From positions 39,678,744 to 39,742,743 of the forward strand of contig CM029609.1 in assembly GCA_017311315.1 (NCBI GenBank): 64,000 nucleotides of DNA, written 5' to 3'. The translations under genes were made by a program, and so were the position numbers. Shown in pieces: positions 52,723 to 64,000 of the stretch. Numbering within the stretch: position 1 is the first letter of the stretch; every line of letters begins with the position of its first letter. Under the pieces are notes generated by a model, which saw nothing but the letters and a program-made list of their open reading frames with translations, made no database searches and was not told the DNA's origin. This DNA is from Dendrocalamus latiflorus. Taxonomy: Eukaryota; Streptophyta; Magnoliopsida; Poales; Poaceae.

Positions 52723-55700
52723 TGTTGTCAGGTCTCAGGCGATAGTACTGGCAGGCAATGGCGGTAGTACCGGCCTGGTGGCAGCAATAGCACTAGAGAT
52801 CAAGGAGGCCGACTAGGGGGTTGAATAGGAGGTTCTAAAATTTTCTTCTAAACTATTTGGCTAAAACTAAGTTTATAATGCGGAAGTTTAACTCAATTTG
52901 GTTTAGCACAAATAAAGTCTAAATGTACTATGTTCAATTAAGTGCACCAACACTCTTAAGACTATGTTAAGATTTGCAATTATAGGAAGATAAGTAATCA
53001 ATTTAATTCTATGAATATAAATTGAGCATAAGAAAATAAACCACAATGACACGGTTCCTTTTTACCATGGTGTTCGGAGACTTACCAGTCTTCCCTAGTC
53101 CACATTGAGGTAAGCCCAAATAAATTGGACCAGCTCCACGCATTAAGCCAATCACCTCAAATCCACTAGTGGTAGCTCTTTCCTACTCTAGATAGGTGAG
53201 TTTCAACCTTCACAACTCGTCAGGTCTTCTTACAACCTTCTTTGAGAAGATCACTACGCACGACGCCTCTAATGATGTCTAGGATTTGGCAAAATCTAGT
53301 AGTAACAAGTCAACCCCCTTGCTTGACTCTCACCACGTGCAACAAATGCACAAGCTCAAGTGGATACTAAATCCACCTTTAGATACAACACATGCAAACT
53401 AGAGCCCCTCTTCTTGCTCACAATGTGCAACATATGCACAATTAAGAGGAGAACCTCATACTAGCTCAAGAGAATGAAATGGAGTGCAACAACTACCTCT
53501 CCAACCGGCCACAAAGGGGGTATTTATACCCTACACAAAGAAACTAGTCGTTGAAGCCAAAACCCTGAAAAATCAGAATAATCGGTAGTATCGCCATTAT
53601 AAGGCCGCTACTACCGCTCTCCTTATAACGGTCAGAAAACTAAGCGTTACTCAGCAAATTCGGTAGTACCGCCACACAAGATCCAGTGCTACCGTATAGC
53701 GGTAGTGCTGCCACACAAGATCCAGTACTACCGTATAGCAATAATATCGCTCCGCACATGCGGAACTACCGATTCATAGGGGAGGAGAAAACCTTCCAAC
53801 AGGTATCTCTCTGGAAAAAACATACTACGACACAAACGATCATACCGCAACTCTGATAGTACCGCTCACACAGAGCCGGTAGTACCGCATTCCAATCGGA
53901 CCGCTCATACAGAGCTGGCAGTTCCACCAAGCATTTCTCAACAAGAATTCTTGAGAAAAGAATTTTTATTTAAAAGATATGACAATATGCACTTTGTATG
54001 CATGAGGATGGATTTATTTTGCATCGAAGGTTCAAAATGCAAACTAATTTGAATTTTATGGAGTTTCTCACTCTCTTAGCTTTGTATGAGTTAGAAATAC
54101 TATTTCAAGCCAAGATACACAAAGAAATATAGCTCAAATAGCCAAACTCACTATATGCAAAAGTAGGTCATTTTAGGTCATTACTAGTTTCTGGATAAGA
54201 CTTAAATAAGTATAGCTTTTTAATGGTTGGTCTTTTGCAAAAAACTTGAAATAGAGAAATGTTTGAAATGACCAACCTTTTGAGTTTGTATTGACCACCT
54301 TTTTAAATACTCAATAGATTTTGATTTATAGAAATATGTCATTTAATCTAAAATCAAGATCATATATGATCATTTTGGGCCAAATTAACTTTTTTTATTT
54401 CTAAAATAGAATTTTTTTACTCAAAATGCTTTAAAAACACTTGAAATATATATTTAAGTGCTTTCATCTAGTTTGTCACAAGTTTTAGCATTTTAAACAA
54501 GATATTGGATTTTTGACCAAAAGGGCTATTTTGAAAAGCTAATCTTGCATATCATTTGATGTTTCACTCCAAGAATTCCAAATGAAGCAAATGAGAATGA
54601 ACCACATTCATTCATAAGATCCATAAAGTATTTTGGACAAATTAGGTAAAATAGTTTGCTAATAATAATACTTTACCCCTTTTTAGATTAAGGCCAAAAG
54701 TACTATATGAGTTTTTCACAAAGTAAAACTCCACTTTATACAAAAGTTTCTCTTGACATTTCTTTCTTCTCCTTTAACACACAAAGGATTATTATCTTTC
54801 TTGTCTTTCTTCTCTTTTCATATATTTTCCTTTTTATTTAAACTTTCTCTCCTTTTGTCATCTAGCACCAAGAATCAAAGATTTCTTTTTTCTCCATAAT
54901 AGGTGCTTCTCAATCTTTTCTTGTTCTTTTTTTTCATGAAAAACACACACCACTTTGACATTTATATCACTTATGATGACATTAGATATCACTTGTGAAA
55001 AATACCACTTGTAAAAATAAATGATACCAAGTATAATTAATTCAAATTGTAGAAACTTGATACCATTTATGAGCTTAAATGATATCAAGTACCAGTGTAA
55101 AACCGTAGTACTATGGGAAGAATGATATGACCGAGCGTTGCTTGGCGGTACTACTGGCCTTGTTAAGTGATCATACTGTTCCCCTGTTACAGGAAAATGG
55201 GTAAGGAGCAGTAGTATCGGCCATTGGTTGGTGATATGACCGGTGTGGTATCACCTATGTGGAAGGTGTGGTCATACCGGTTGGGGGCAGTTAGTTCGAA
55301 AAATTAGGAATTGTGGGAGTTTTGATCATGGGATGATCTTAGAATTCTTGTCTTGGTTGCATTGTGTTGCATGTATGCCAACGCAGATCAAGTTGTGAAG
55401 AACTTATGCCCAGAAAATGATTTCATAGTCTTTAGATGTGTAGGGAAGCTTGAAGGCAACTATGGTCTATGATGGACGACTAGGACTAGGTCAGGGCGGG
55501 TCAAGGTCCATAGCAGTCAAGGAGGTCATGTGGGATGATTAGGCTCAAGCATGATACATGGTAAAGTCAAGGAATGCATTTGAGGGAAGGTTTGCGCAAT
55601 GGGTTGGATCAAGTGGCTTCAACGATTCAACTAAGGTGTGATCCGGTTGGAGTAAAAAATGGGAGAGACTTGCCGATGAAAGGGAAGCCATTGATTAACC

Positions 55701-56378
55701 TACATGTGGCGTGCATGGTGGCTTGCACGACAAGGAGAAGATGAAGTCAAGGGAAGATGCCTGGAAGCTTCGTTAGGGGCATTGTGGGAAATTACCAAAT
55801 ACTGGACTTGAGACCTATACCGAAACCACAGCGCCGGGAGACACAAGGGAAGTAGTTTAGGGTTAGATTAGTTTTTAGGGTTTGGTATGCTCTTGTGACC
55901 TAGAACAAGATTTCTTCAATTGGATGGAATCAAGTTCAAGAACCTTGTGTTTCTTGATTTAATTTGGTTCTTGACATTCTTGCAAAGGTCCATATCAATT
56001 TGATGGCATTGGACAAGGTTTGATCAATATTTTCAAATTTGGGTTTTTTTTGTCCCAATTAGTTTGTGCCTTGGAAAAGGGCAAGCGGTAGTACCGGCCT
56101 CCCTATAACGGTAATATCACAGGTGCATTTATACCCACCTAAAATTGGCAATAGTACCACAGTGGTCATACCGGTGTGTAGTTGGCGGTAGTACCGTTCT
56201 TGTAGTCAAAGCCTCGCTATTGATTCTTTTAGTCCTAGATCTCTATGATTCACTTGTGGGAGGTGTAATATGAACTCAGTGACTCTCATAGTCATTTGAG
56301 TGAAAATTTTGAATATTTAGGGGAAGGAAAAGCCTCTATAAACATTCACCCCCTTTGATTGTTGGCATTGGTCCAACA
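52723..56378 (+). repeat. SIRE-like Copia 5' LTR region (borders approximate)
   Basis: The right border is CCAACA at 56378, two bases before a PBS. A possible left border is TGTTG at 52723. The part after 55100 resembles the downstream LTR: gttgtgaagaacttatgccc here against gttatgaagaacttgtgccc near 61810. The block carries many near-palindromic CGGTAGTACCG words (52762, 53582, 53660, 53890, 56087, 56188). The AT-rich middle (53940-55090) may be a different insert. The internal structure of 52723-54400 is not resolved. Confidence 0.5.
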
Positions 56379-56380
56379 AA

Positions 56381-56392
56381 TGGTATCAGAGC
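56381..56392 (+). promoter_or_regulatory. Copia primer binding site (tRNA-iMet)
   Basis: TGGTATCAGAGC follows the LTR end CCAACA by two bases. Confidence 0.9.
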
Positions 56393-56435
56393 TCGGTTAA
56401 ACTCTTATTCATAGATGTTAACCAGTCTTAGAGGC

Positions 56436-58504
56436 ATGGTATCAGATAAGTATTGCACCAAGTCTCCCGTCTTCAATAGGGTTGACTTCCCATATTTGAA
56501 GGTGAGCATGGCCACCTACATTCAAGCCCATGGCTATGCAATCTAGGAAATGGTCAAGAGTTTCTATATTGTCCCTATTGATGATCAGATTACTCTAGAA
56601 AATCTTCTAGATGTGGAGGTAAACAACAAAGCTAGGAACCTCCCGATTCAAGAACTCGGCAAAAACGAGTTTGACCGTGTGTCTCATATCAGTTCGATGC
56701 ATAGCATTTGGCAGACACTATGTGATTACCATGAGGATTCAACTGCCATTAAGGAAGTATGTCAGAACTAATTAAAGAAGGAATATCAGAAGTTTGAGAT
56801 GAGGCCGGGAGAATCTTTGGATGAGTGTTTCTCTCACTTTCACAAGATTCTTAACAACTTGCATGCTTTCGGTGTGACATTTTTTGAATATGAAAATGCA
56901 CGGCAAGTGCTTGGAGCTTGGACATGGCAGTTTGGAAAATGAAACTCATATCCATTAATGACATCGTGGTCATGAGTGAGCTAATTTTCAATAAGCTTTA
57001 TTTAAGTTTCAAGGCTCATGAGATTGGCTTGTTCTCTTGTAAGAACAAGTCACAGTCAATAGCACTTGTGATTGATCTTGTTCAAAGTCTTTCTTCTGGC
57101 TTAGCTGAGTCTTCTTCTATTTGATTTTCTTTGTTTGCCTTGCATGGTTTGAGTGATCATCAGCTTGAGCAGTTCCTGAGATTGACTTAGCCCTCTTATC
57201 CAGTAAATTTACAAGAGTCCTCAACATAGTGAGGATGAGAAACAAGTGAGGAGGAAGTCAGTTTTGGTGCTATGAGTATGGTGAGCTCAACCACATTTGT
57301 GACAACTACCCCAAGCTGAAGGGCAAGGAGATCAAGGTGGAGAGGAGCACTGCTGACGTCCACCACATTGGGATGCGAAGGCCAAGAAGCGCAACTACCA
57401 CATAGTAGTCCACTAGGTCCTTTTTTCTCTCGAGCAGTTTGACTTGAGTGATGTGGACTCAGTGACTGAGGGTGATGAGGATGAGCTATGAGAAAAGAAA
57501 AAGGCTGTGAACTTCACCTACACGTGTTTCATGGCGAGGGAAGATGACTTCTCTAGCAAGGATGAACTCTACAGTGACTCTGATGAGGTAAAGCCCTCAT
57601 ATGATGAGGTGTCTCATGCTGTCATTCATCTAGATCATGATCTTAAAAAAGTCAAGAAGAAATTGACTAGTCAGGATTTTATGATTGAGAGTTTGAACAC
57701 TGAACTTGCTAGGCTCAGATCACTTATACCTGATGATGATAAATGTGATTCTTGTTTGGTTTTGCACTCTGAGTTAGACAAACTAAGGACCATTCATGCA
57801 TCCATTATTGGATAGCTTAAAGTAGAAAATGAAAAGATTGAGGAATTAAATGCTTGCTTTACTCTTGGCACTACTATTTATGCCTATGTTGTTGATGAGT
57901 TACTGGTCACTAAGGATAATCTTATTAAAATAAAAGCTATTATTCTTACTGTTTTTCTTAGTGCATCCTTCTCATGCTAAACGACTAAAAATTGCCAAAG
58001 ATGAAATTGCTCAACTCAAGTCTAGCAACTCTTCTGTATGCTTAGGAGCTAGGATCATATCTGCTATTACTTCATCATGCTCTAAGTGTGCTTTGCTAGA
58101 TTTGAAGCTTAAAGAGTACCATGAGTTAAATTACTGAAATTGAATCATTGCAATTAACTCTGAATGATTCTGCCTATAAGGAAAAACTTACTGCATTATG
58201 TGCATCCAAGAAGTTTGGTCCTGTTGCATCTATTACATGTGTATTCTATGCTAAGATAGCTCAGGATTTAGATGAGGTGTATGAGACATTTAGAGTTAAG
58301 TTTGATTAGTAGTTGAGGAGAGTAAAGAGTGCTCCCTGTATCTCCTATGAGGCTCTTATGCTTGAGGTGGCTATGCATAAAGAGAGATATGCTAGGGTGG
58401 TAAAAGGGAGTGTGTGCAGTTCATGTGAGACCCTAGCCAAAGAAAATGCCTACCTTAAGAAAACCCTAGAGCATTTCTCTAGTGCAAGGAAAATCTCAAC
58501 ATGA
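56436..58504 (+). pseudogene. SIRE-like Copia gag, heavily decayed
   Basis: It starts with ATG at 56436. UBN2 gag blocks are readable across stops: YIQAHGYAI, LGKNEFDRVSHISSMHSIW, KKEYQKFEM.PGESLDECFS, KAHEIGLFSCKNKSQSIALV. A broken zinc knuckle (ELNHICDNYPKLKGK) lies near 57290. It is followed by a long coiled-coil-rich region (57507-57815: YDEVSHAVIHLDHDLKKVKK; 58313-58504: RVKSAPCISYEALMLEVAMH) typical of large SIRE-type gag proteins. At least six stops or frameshifts occur. It is related to but clearly older than the gag at 50514. Confidence 0.85.
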
Positions 58505-59189
58505 TTTTAGACCGGTCCAAGGTTAGTGTCAAGAATAGAGGTCTAGACTTCAGTGCCTTACGTATGCCAAGATGAATCCTCCTTAGGTAGTGAGAGCTCT
58601 AGAGAATGGCCTATTTAAGTCAATTATTAAACTAGGGAAGACTATCTTCAAGTCTGCTGATTTTTGCACAGAGTCACTCTATCATAGTAGGTGCTTCTCA
58701 TGTTTCAGGTGAGACTCCTCATCAAGTTAAATGCTATTACACCTATTGTAAGAGAGGTGTGCATTTATATTAGTTCTGCTTCAGGTGGGTCGAGAAGGGA
58801 AGAGGGATAGAGAGAGAGAGCCCTTAAAGCTAGGCATCCTCCTGTAAGGCTGTAACTTACAAAGTCCATAAAACCTCAATCAGACCTAGGATTGTAGATA
58901 ACTTGTTTGATGGGTCCAAGTCAGCTTCTCATCTAGGGCTTGATTATAATGGGGCAGGATAGGTCCACGAGTGCCTACTAGACAGGGTGAGCGCTAGGTT
59001 TTTGTTAGGCCTAGGCGAGAGACCAGGGGGAGTCTAGGTAGAGCTTGTGTGGGGATGCATCCTCAGGGAGTTAGGCTTTGCATCATCATGCATTTGCTTC
59101 AGCATCTAACACTAGTGCTACTGCTTCTACTCATCACGTGTCTTGGTACTGGATTCCTAAGTCTTTTATTACTAACCCTAGTACTGAGA

Positions 59190-60330
59190 CATCAATTGTT
59201 TCTTCTCATGTGCTGTAGGTCTAGTGAGGAAGGACGGAGAGTGTGTGGCTAGTGGACTTTGACTATTCTCGACACATGACTAGGGATTCAAGATGGTTCT
59301 CCTCTCTAACTCGTGCATCTGCTGATGAATTGATCACGTTTGGGGATGCTTCTACTGGTACCATAATGACCAAGGGCACAATTTGATTCAACAACAACTT
59401 CTTGCTTAAATATGTGGCCCTAGTCCGGGAAGATTCAGAGAACTTCTTCCTTGAGGAGTCCGATGGAGAAGGTAAGGCTGATGATCTACTTCCACTCTAG
59501 CTAGCTAGAGCACCTACTTCTTCCACTACACCTTCAGTTGGACAGCCTGCTCTCACGTCGCCTTCAACATAGGGTGCTCTTGCCTCCACAACCCATGATA
59601 TAGAGGTTGTTTTTCCCCCAAGACTACCTTGACATCTTGAGCGATAGCATCATCCTGAACTGATGATCGAATGACTTTATGAGCAAGTAACTCGCTCTAG
59701 GTTCTATTATCCTGATTCAATTGCTCATTCTGTATTTATTGCTTTCTTTGAGCCCCATGATGTCACTCATGTACTTAGCAGTGACTCTTGGATCAATGTC
59801 ATGCATAAGGAGTTACAGAACTTTGAGAGAAATAAGGTCTGAACCTTAGTTGAGCCACCCAATGGTCAGAACATAATAGAAACTAAATGGGTTTTTAAGA
59901 AGAAGCAAAGTGAAGATGGGGTAGTGGTTAGAAACTAGGCTAGACTTGTAGCTCAAGGCTTTACTAAGGTAGAGGGCTTAGATTTTAAAGAGATCTTTAC
60001 TCCAATTGCTATATTAGAAGCCATTAGTATACTTTTAGCCTTTGTAGCCTCTAGAGCTTTCAGATTGTATTAAATGGACGTTAAGAGTATCTTTCTCAAT
60101 GATTTTATAGATAACCACCTGGGTTAAAGAGTTCTAAGTTCCTAGACCATGTCTACAAACTATCCAAAGCACTATATTGCCTTAAACAAGCTCTTAGAGC
60201 TTGGTATGATAGGTTTAAGTCATTCTTATTGAAAAATGGGTTTGAGATAGCTAAGGTAGACAAGACATTGTTCATCCTCAAGCATGGTAGTAATTTCTTC
60301 CTAGTTTAGTGAATGTGAATGACATCATTT
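59190..60330 (+). pseudogene. SIRE-like Copia pol remnant: protease joined to RT, integrase missing
   Basis: A protease-type block (FDYSRHMTRDSRWFSSLT, 59255-59310) has lost its D-S-G motif. Shortly after 59430 the sequence jumps to the integrase/RT linker (ESDGEGKADDLL) and then RT (TKWVFKKKQSEDGVVVRN, ARLVAQGFTKVEGLDF, and a broken MDVKS block). The GAG-pre-integrase and integrase core that should lie between are absent, a deletion of roughly 1.5-2 kb by comparison with the family. RT ends near VNDIIF at 60325, before RNase H. Many stops are present. Confidence 0.75.
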
Positions 60331-61014
60331 TTTATGACTCTTGTTGAAGCATGAGTTAGTATTAGCTCGTTGTTCTTGAACTAAGTCAGGAAATGCAAAA
60401 TGATCTCTTTTGTGGGAAAAGCTGATCTCACCAATTCTTTCTCATGAGACAGCTTGCCATTGCACTAGGCATGAACTCAGAGGAGAGTTTTGGATGACCA
60501 AGATCACTTCATTGAGCTGCTTGCTTGGAGTGGTCGCATAAGGCTTGAGATCTAGCACATGACCAAGAAAACAAATTTTGTGAAAAATGGTTGAAACTCA
60601 GCTAAAACCAAAAAATAAACTTAAAAATTGCCAAATGTGCTAGATTTGCTCAATTATAAGTGATATCAAGTGCTTGAACAAATTGTTTCAAATTTGAATT
60701 TATAGCACTATAAATTGACTCAATGGTAGCTTCTTGGTTCCATTTAGTATATTGACATGACTTGGCTCATTTCTGGACACCTTGACATGTTTAAAGTCTA
60801 TTTAATTTTATATCATGGCTTATTTAGCTTTAGCTTAACTATATATGGTTTCTCATGATCTAGATTGCATTTTCACTTTTTATGGCTTGGTGTAATCCTT
60901 AGAAAGTCACTTTGGATAATCTTCATGGCTCCTAATGCTTTAAATGAATAAAATGCAGTCACTTCATTCTAGTCATGCTCTATCTTCTTACATACATTTT
61001 GATAATTCCATTGT

Positions 61015-61028
61015 CAAAGGGGGAGAAA
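61015..61028 (+). promoter_or_regulatory. Copia polypurine tract
   Basis: CAAAGGGGGAGAAA precedes the region similar to the 5' LTR, the expected place for plus-strand priming. Confidence 0.65.
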
Positions 61029-63040
61029 CATCGTTAAAAATGCACATCTAGAGTGTGATTTGAAGTTTTCGTGCAAAAACTTGATCTTTGGAGCCTTTTT
61101 GTGTTGTTGTGATTTTCTTGATATTTAGATTACTTCTCACTATGACTAAGGTCACATCAAACACTTGTTCTTTAGTATGGACCTAAAGTGAGATTTCCCC
61201 ACACTTTTGGTAGATATGAAGTTTTTGTGAAAAATTATCGTTTTCAGTAGCTTCTATCTATCTCTGTCTCAAATGGTCGTGTTTACCTCTTCACAATCTT
61301 ATTTTGACCATTTGGAGCTCTCTTTGCAAAATTCTTATTTCCTTTTCTAAAACCACCTCAAATTAGCATTTTTGAAGAATTGCCAATGAGTTCATCAAGG
61401 GGAGATTAAAGGACCATGTGAGATGGTCCAGGGTAGTGTTGTGATGAACCATTGTAAGTTTCGTGGATTGATCAAATGTTTTTACAAAGATTGCATTTGA
61501 TTTGAGCTGTTTTCTAAAAGTTTTAGAAAAATCAGTAGTACCACAGTTGTGAATGCGGTCATACCACAAGTGTTTGGGCAGTAGTAACGCAAGGTAGTAG
61601 CTCCAACTTCACGACAGTATGTTTTTTTAGAGAGGACTAGCTCGGGGGCGGTAGTACTGAAGTGCAGTCGTACAAGCGTGTTAAGTGCAGTACTACTGAT
61701 CTTCCTAAAAAAACAGAATTTTTGGGAATTAAGTCATGGATTGAGTTAAGGTGACCTAGGTCTTTTCATTAATGTTGCATGATACATATTTTGACTAACG
61801 TAGGGTAAGTTATGAAGAACTTGTGCCCAAAAACGATTTCTTTGTGGTCAACGACGAGGATTTGGGCTAGGCTCATGTCGAGTGAGATGGTGTGCTCAAG
61901 CATAGCACAAGAAAGGCGAGAAATGTGGAAGGCGAGTTCGAATGGCAGTATGGCATCATGTAGCTTGCACGAGTCAAATGAGCCATGGTTTGGTGGAACC
62001 GGAACAGGAGAGACTTGATGACACGTGGTAACCTAGTGGTATACCTACATGTGGCAAGTATGGTGATTGCTTTCAATGGAAGATGAGGACCGGGTCAATG
62101 AAGAGTATTTTGGTAGTTTGACCAAAATAGCGAAAACCATCTTGGATCAAAACCGTAGCGTATAGGCGACACATTGGAGAGCAGTTTAGGTCAAAGAGAA
62201 GTTGAATTGATCAAAACGAATCAAAGCGAAGGACTTAGCGGATATGAACTTATGCTCTTTAAAAAACGTGTATAAGTGAACTTGTGTGAGTAAAACCCGT
62301 GTGTGTAGGGTTAACAGGTTTTCCCATTGTAATAGTGCATAGGATCCACTGAGGGTAATAGATGGCTGGTTGCCCATATATAAAAGGGGGTTGGCATGAA
62401 GATATGTGTTAACCATCCAACCCATCTTTAGTGCTCACTTTTATAGGGTTAGGGTTTTAGAATGAGTGTCTTGTGTGCTTTTTGTCCTCCAAGGAGGAGT
62501 GGCTGTAAAACATATCTTCTTAAGTAAGCAATACATCAATCGTTGTGCATCTCTTTGAGTCTCCTGTTTTTGATTGATGTGCTTTTGATTTTGGTTGGTT
62601 TTGATCTCTTTTCTTCCCTTCTTGTGATCTTATTATACCAAGAACGTACAAGAGATAGAGATAATCCTTAAAAATATATCTCCACCTATCTAGACACTTT
62701 GATAATAAGATTTATAACACCGCTACTACCGCACAATAGAGGGAGCGGTAATACCATTGATAACAAGATTGATAACGGAGGGAGCGGTACTACCCATCTA
62801 GGCCTTGTTCTGGAGGGACTGGTAGTACCGCTGATATAACACTGGTACTATCACACAATGGTAGTATCACGATTATAACGTCGGTAGTTCTGATTTTCCT
62901 AATTTCTACTGCTGAGTTTTGTCGTAGCTGTTTCTCTTAATCTTCACAACTCTCTAGCTATTAGAGTTAAGAATTGTGAATACTTTAGGAAAAACTTTTA
63001 AGGCATCATTCATCTTCTCTATTGTCATCTTCGGGTTTTC
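61029..63040 (+). repeat. SIRE-like Copia 3' LTR (borders approximate)
   Basis: It shares diverged stretches with the 5' LTR region: 'gttatgaagaacttgtgcccaaaaacgattt' near 61805 and an end 'gaatactttaggaaaaac..aaggcatcattcatc' near 62980 matching 56310-56350. GGTAGTACC words recur (61545, 61655, 62720, 62815). The divergence is high, so the insertion is old. Exact ends were not found. Confidence 0.5.
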
Positions 63041-64000
63041 ACGTTGCAAGGGCAGTTGGGTGGCGGCAGGGTGCGAGGACATGCACGTCAATCAGATCTG
63101 ACGAGCGGGTCGGATAGGTTGACGACGGGGAGACAGCACAGAGCACAGGAGAACAGGTGGAGAGAGATGGAGTGGATGGGAGGAAGGAAAGAACGGATAG
63201 GGGTTCTTCTGAAAAATTTGCTGCTCACGTGTCGATCTTGTTGAGTTGGCATGCCACATGTCCGACAAGTGTCCTGCGTGTGCGTTTTTGACCCAATCTC
63301 TTAATGCCTACCAGTGATCCCTACATACATTTTGAGAGTACCATGATTCAGTTGAACCAAGGCAATAAGTTCAATCACCCTCCATGCATTTTACTCTATC
63401 CTATTCATACTCGGTAACCTTTGTTTAGTTGTGTAGATAGCTAATTAGCCTTAAAAATATTGCTTCTCTTGGTTTCTTTCTCCTTTTGGGTGTTCTGGTT
63501 CACCCGGCAACGCTGCTGTGGTGTGCTGATCACCCCGAGATGCTCTTCATGTGTTCTTGCTTTGGACTCAAAAGTTTTCATACTCGGTAACCTTTGTTTA
63601 GTTGTGTAGATAACTAATTAGCCTTAAACCTATTGCTCCTCTTGGTTTCTTTCTCCTTTTGGGTGTTCTGGACTTCTGGTTCACCCGGCAATGCTGCTGT
63701 GGTGTGCTGATCACCCCGAGATGCCCTTCTTGTGTTCTTGCTTTGGACTCAAGTTTTCATTAATTGTGTCAGCTATTTTCTTGGACGAGGTTCCAACTTC
63801 GAAGGCAGGACAAAAGGGATAGAAGGACATAAAATGGGTAAAAGTGTGATGGCTTAAGGCAGCGGTGTGTAATTTGACAAAATTGACATTTTGGCTGAGT
63901 GAGAAAACTAGGTGGTATTCAAGTGAACTGACAATTTTCAGTGGTAATTTTCAAAACTGAGTTATCTTTTGGTGCTATATACCCAATATTCTCCTCTCTA
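63041..64000. other. Unassigned right edge of window
   Basis: GA-rich DNA at 63050-63230 and the tandem duplication at 63406-63760 are the only structures seen. I recognise no gene or transposon end. Confidence 0.4.
63406..63760. repeat. Tandem duplication, 173-bp unit, two copies
   Basis: CATACTCGGTAACCTTTG starts at 63406 and 63579. The copies share nearly all sequence through 'ctttggactcaa...gttttcat'; the second copy has an extra few bases (gacttctg) after 'gtgttctg' and scattered substitutions. Confidence 0.9.

Noticed and set aside
1..64000. CRISPR arrays, tRNA or rRNA genes, prokaryotic operons
   Set aside because: None was seen. The tandem arrays found lack repeat-spacer structure, and the window is clearly plant nuclear DNA. 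I did not run a tRNA scan.

Overview
This is nuclear DNA from a grass (Poaceae). The evidence is GT-AG introns, GC-rich grass-style coding exons next to AT-rich introns, a SPEECHLESS-type bHLH gene, and the range of transposons present: Tat/Retand and Tekay Gypsy elements, SIRE-like Copia elements, Tourist and hAT MITEs, MULE-type palindromic MITEs and a Helitron-like gene-capture element. I cannot name the species. Only three genes look intact: a SPCH orthologue (+, 5730-9632), an uncharacterised 307-aa multi-pass membrane protein (+, 35454-36693) and a plantacyanin (+, 47387-47854). A fourth locus, a TROL-type thylakoid rhodanese gene (-, 31469-33999), is cut off by retrotransposons.

Layout. 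1-4804: 3' part of a decayed Copia element whose internal region carries a 1938-bp non-autonomous hAT (perfect 8-bp TSD) with a captured GT29 (sialyltransferase-like) fragment. Its 3' LTR end and flank are duplicated as a 292-bp tandem repeat upstream of SPCH. 5730-9632: SPCH, with MITEs in both introns; one ends about 30 bp from the exon-2 splice acceptor. 10230-20726: a complete, young, minus-strand Tat-lineage Gypsy element with 5-bp TSDs, frameshifted gag-pol, an antisense accessory gene with two apparent introns, and a 67-bp tandem array near the 3' LTR. 20783-29768: a minus-strand Tekay-type chromovirus (3' LTR plus decayed pol with chromodomain), its LTR interrupted by a 3380-bp solo LTR with perfect TSD. 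29788-31358: GGTCG-rich LTR-like DNA. 31469-33999: truncated TROL. 35454-36693: membrane protein gene.

38157-46960: a LINE split by a 7.7-kb insertion. The insertion carries fragments of at least five host genes, all in sense orientation: RanGAP WPP domain, DRP2-type dynamin, HAK/KUP K+ transporter, SEC5 exocyst subunit and PIP5K. It ends in a hairpin plus CTAG before T, as Helitrons do. This is the most interesting object in the window. 47387-47854: plantacyanin with what looks like a decayed miR408 site. 48370-52629: a 4.26-kb hAT with perfect 8-bp TSD that contains a truncated Copia LTR-gag segment and a MULE MITE. 52723-63040: an old SIRE-like Copia lacking most of its integrase. 63406-63760: a tandem duplication.

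The three intact genes show no functional link to each other; they are islands between nested transposons. All protein identifications come from reading translations and recalling family motifs. No database search was run.
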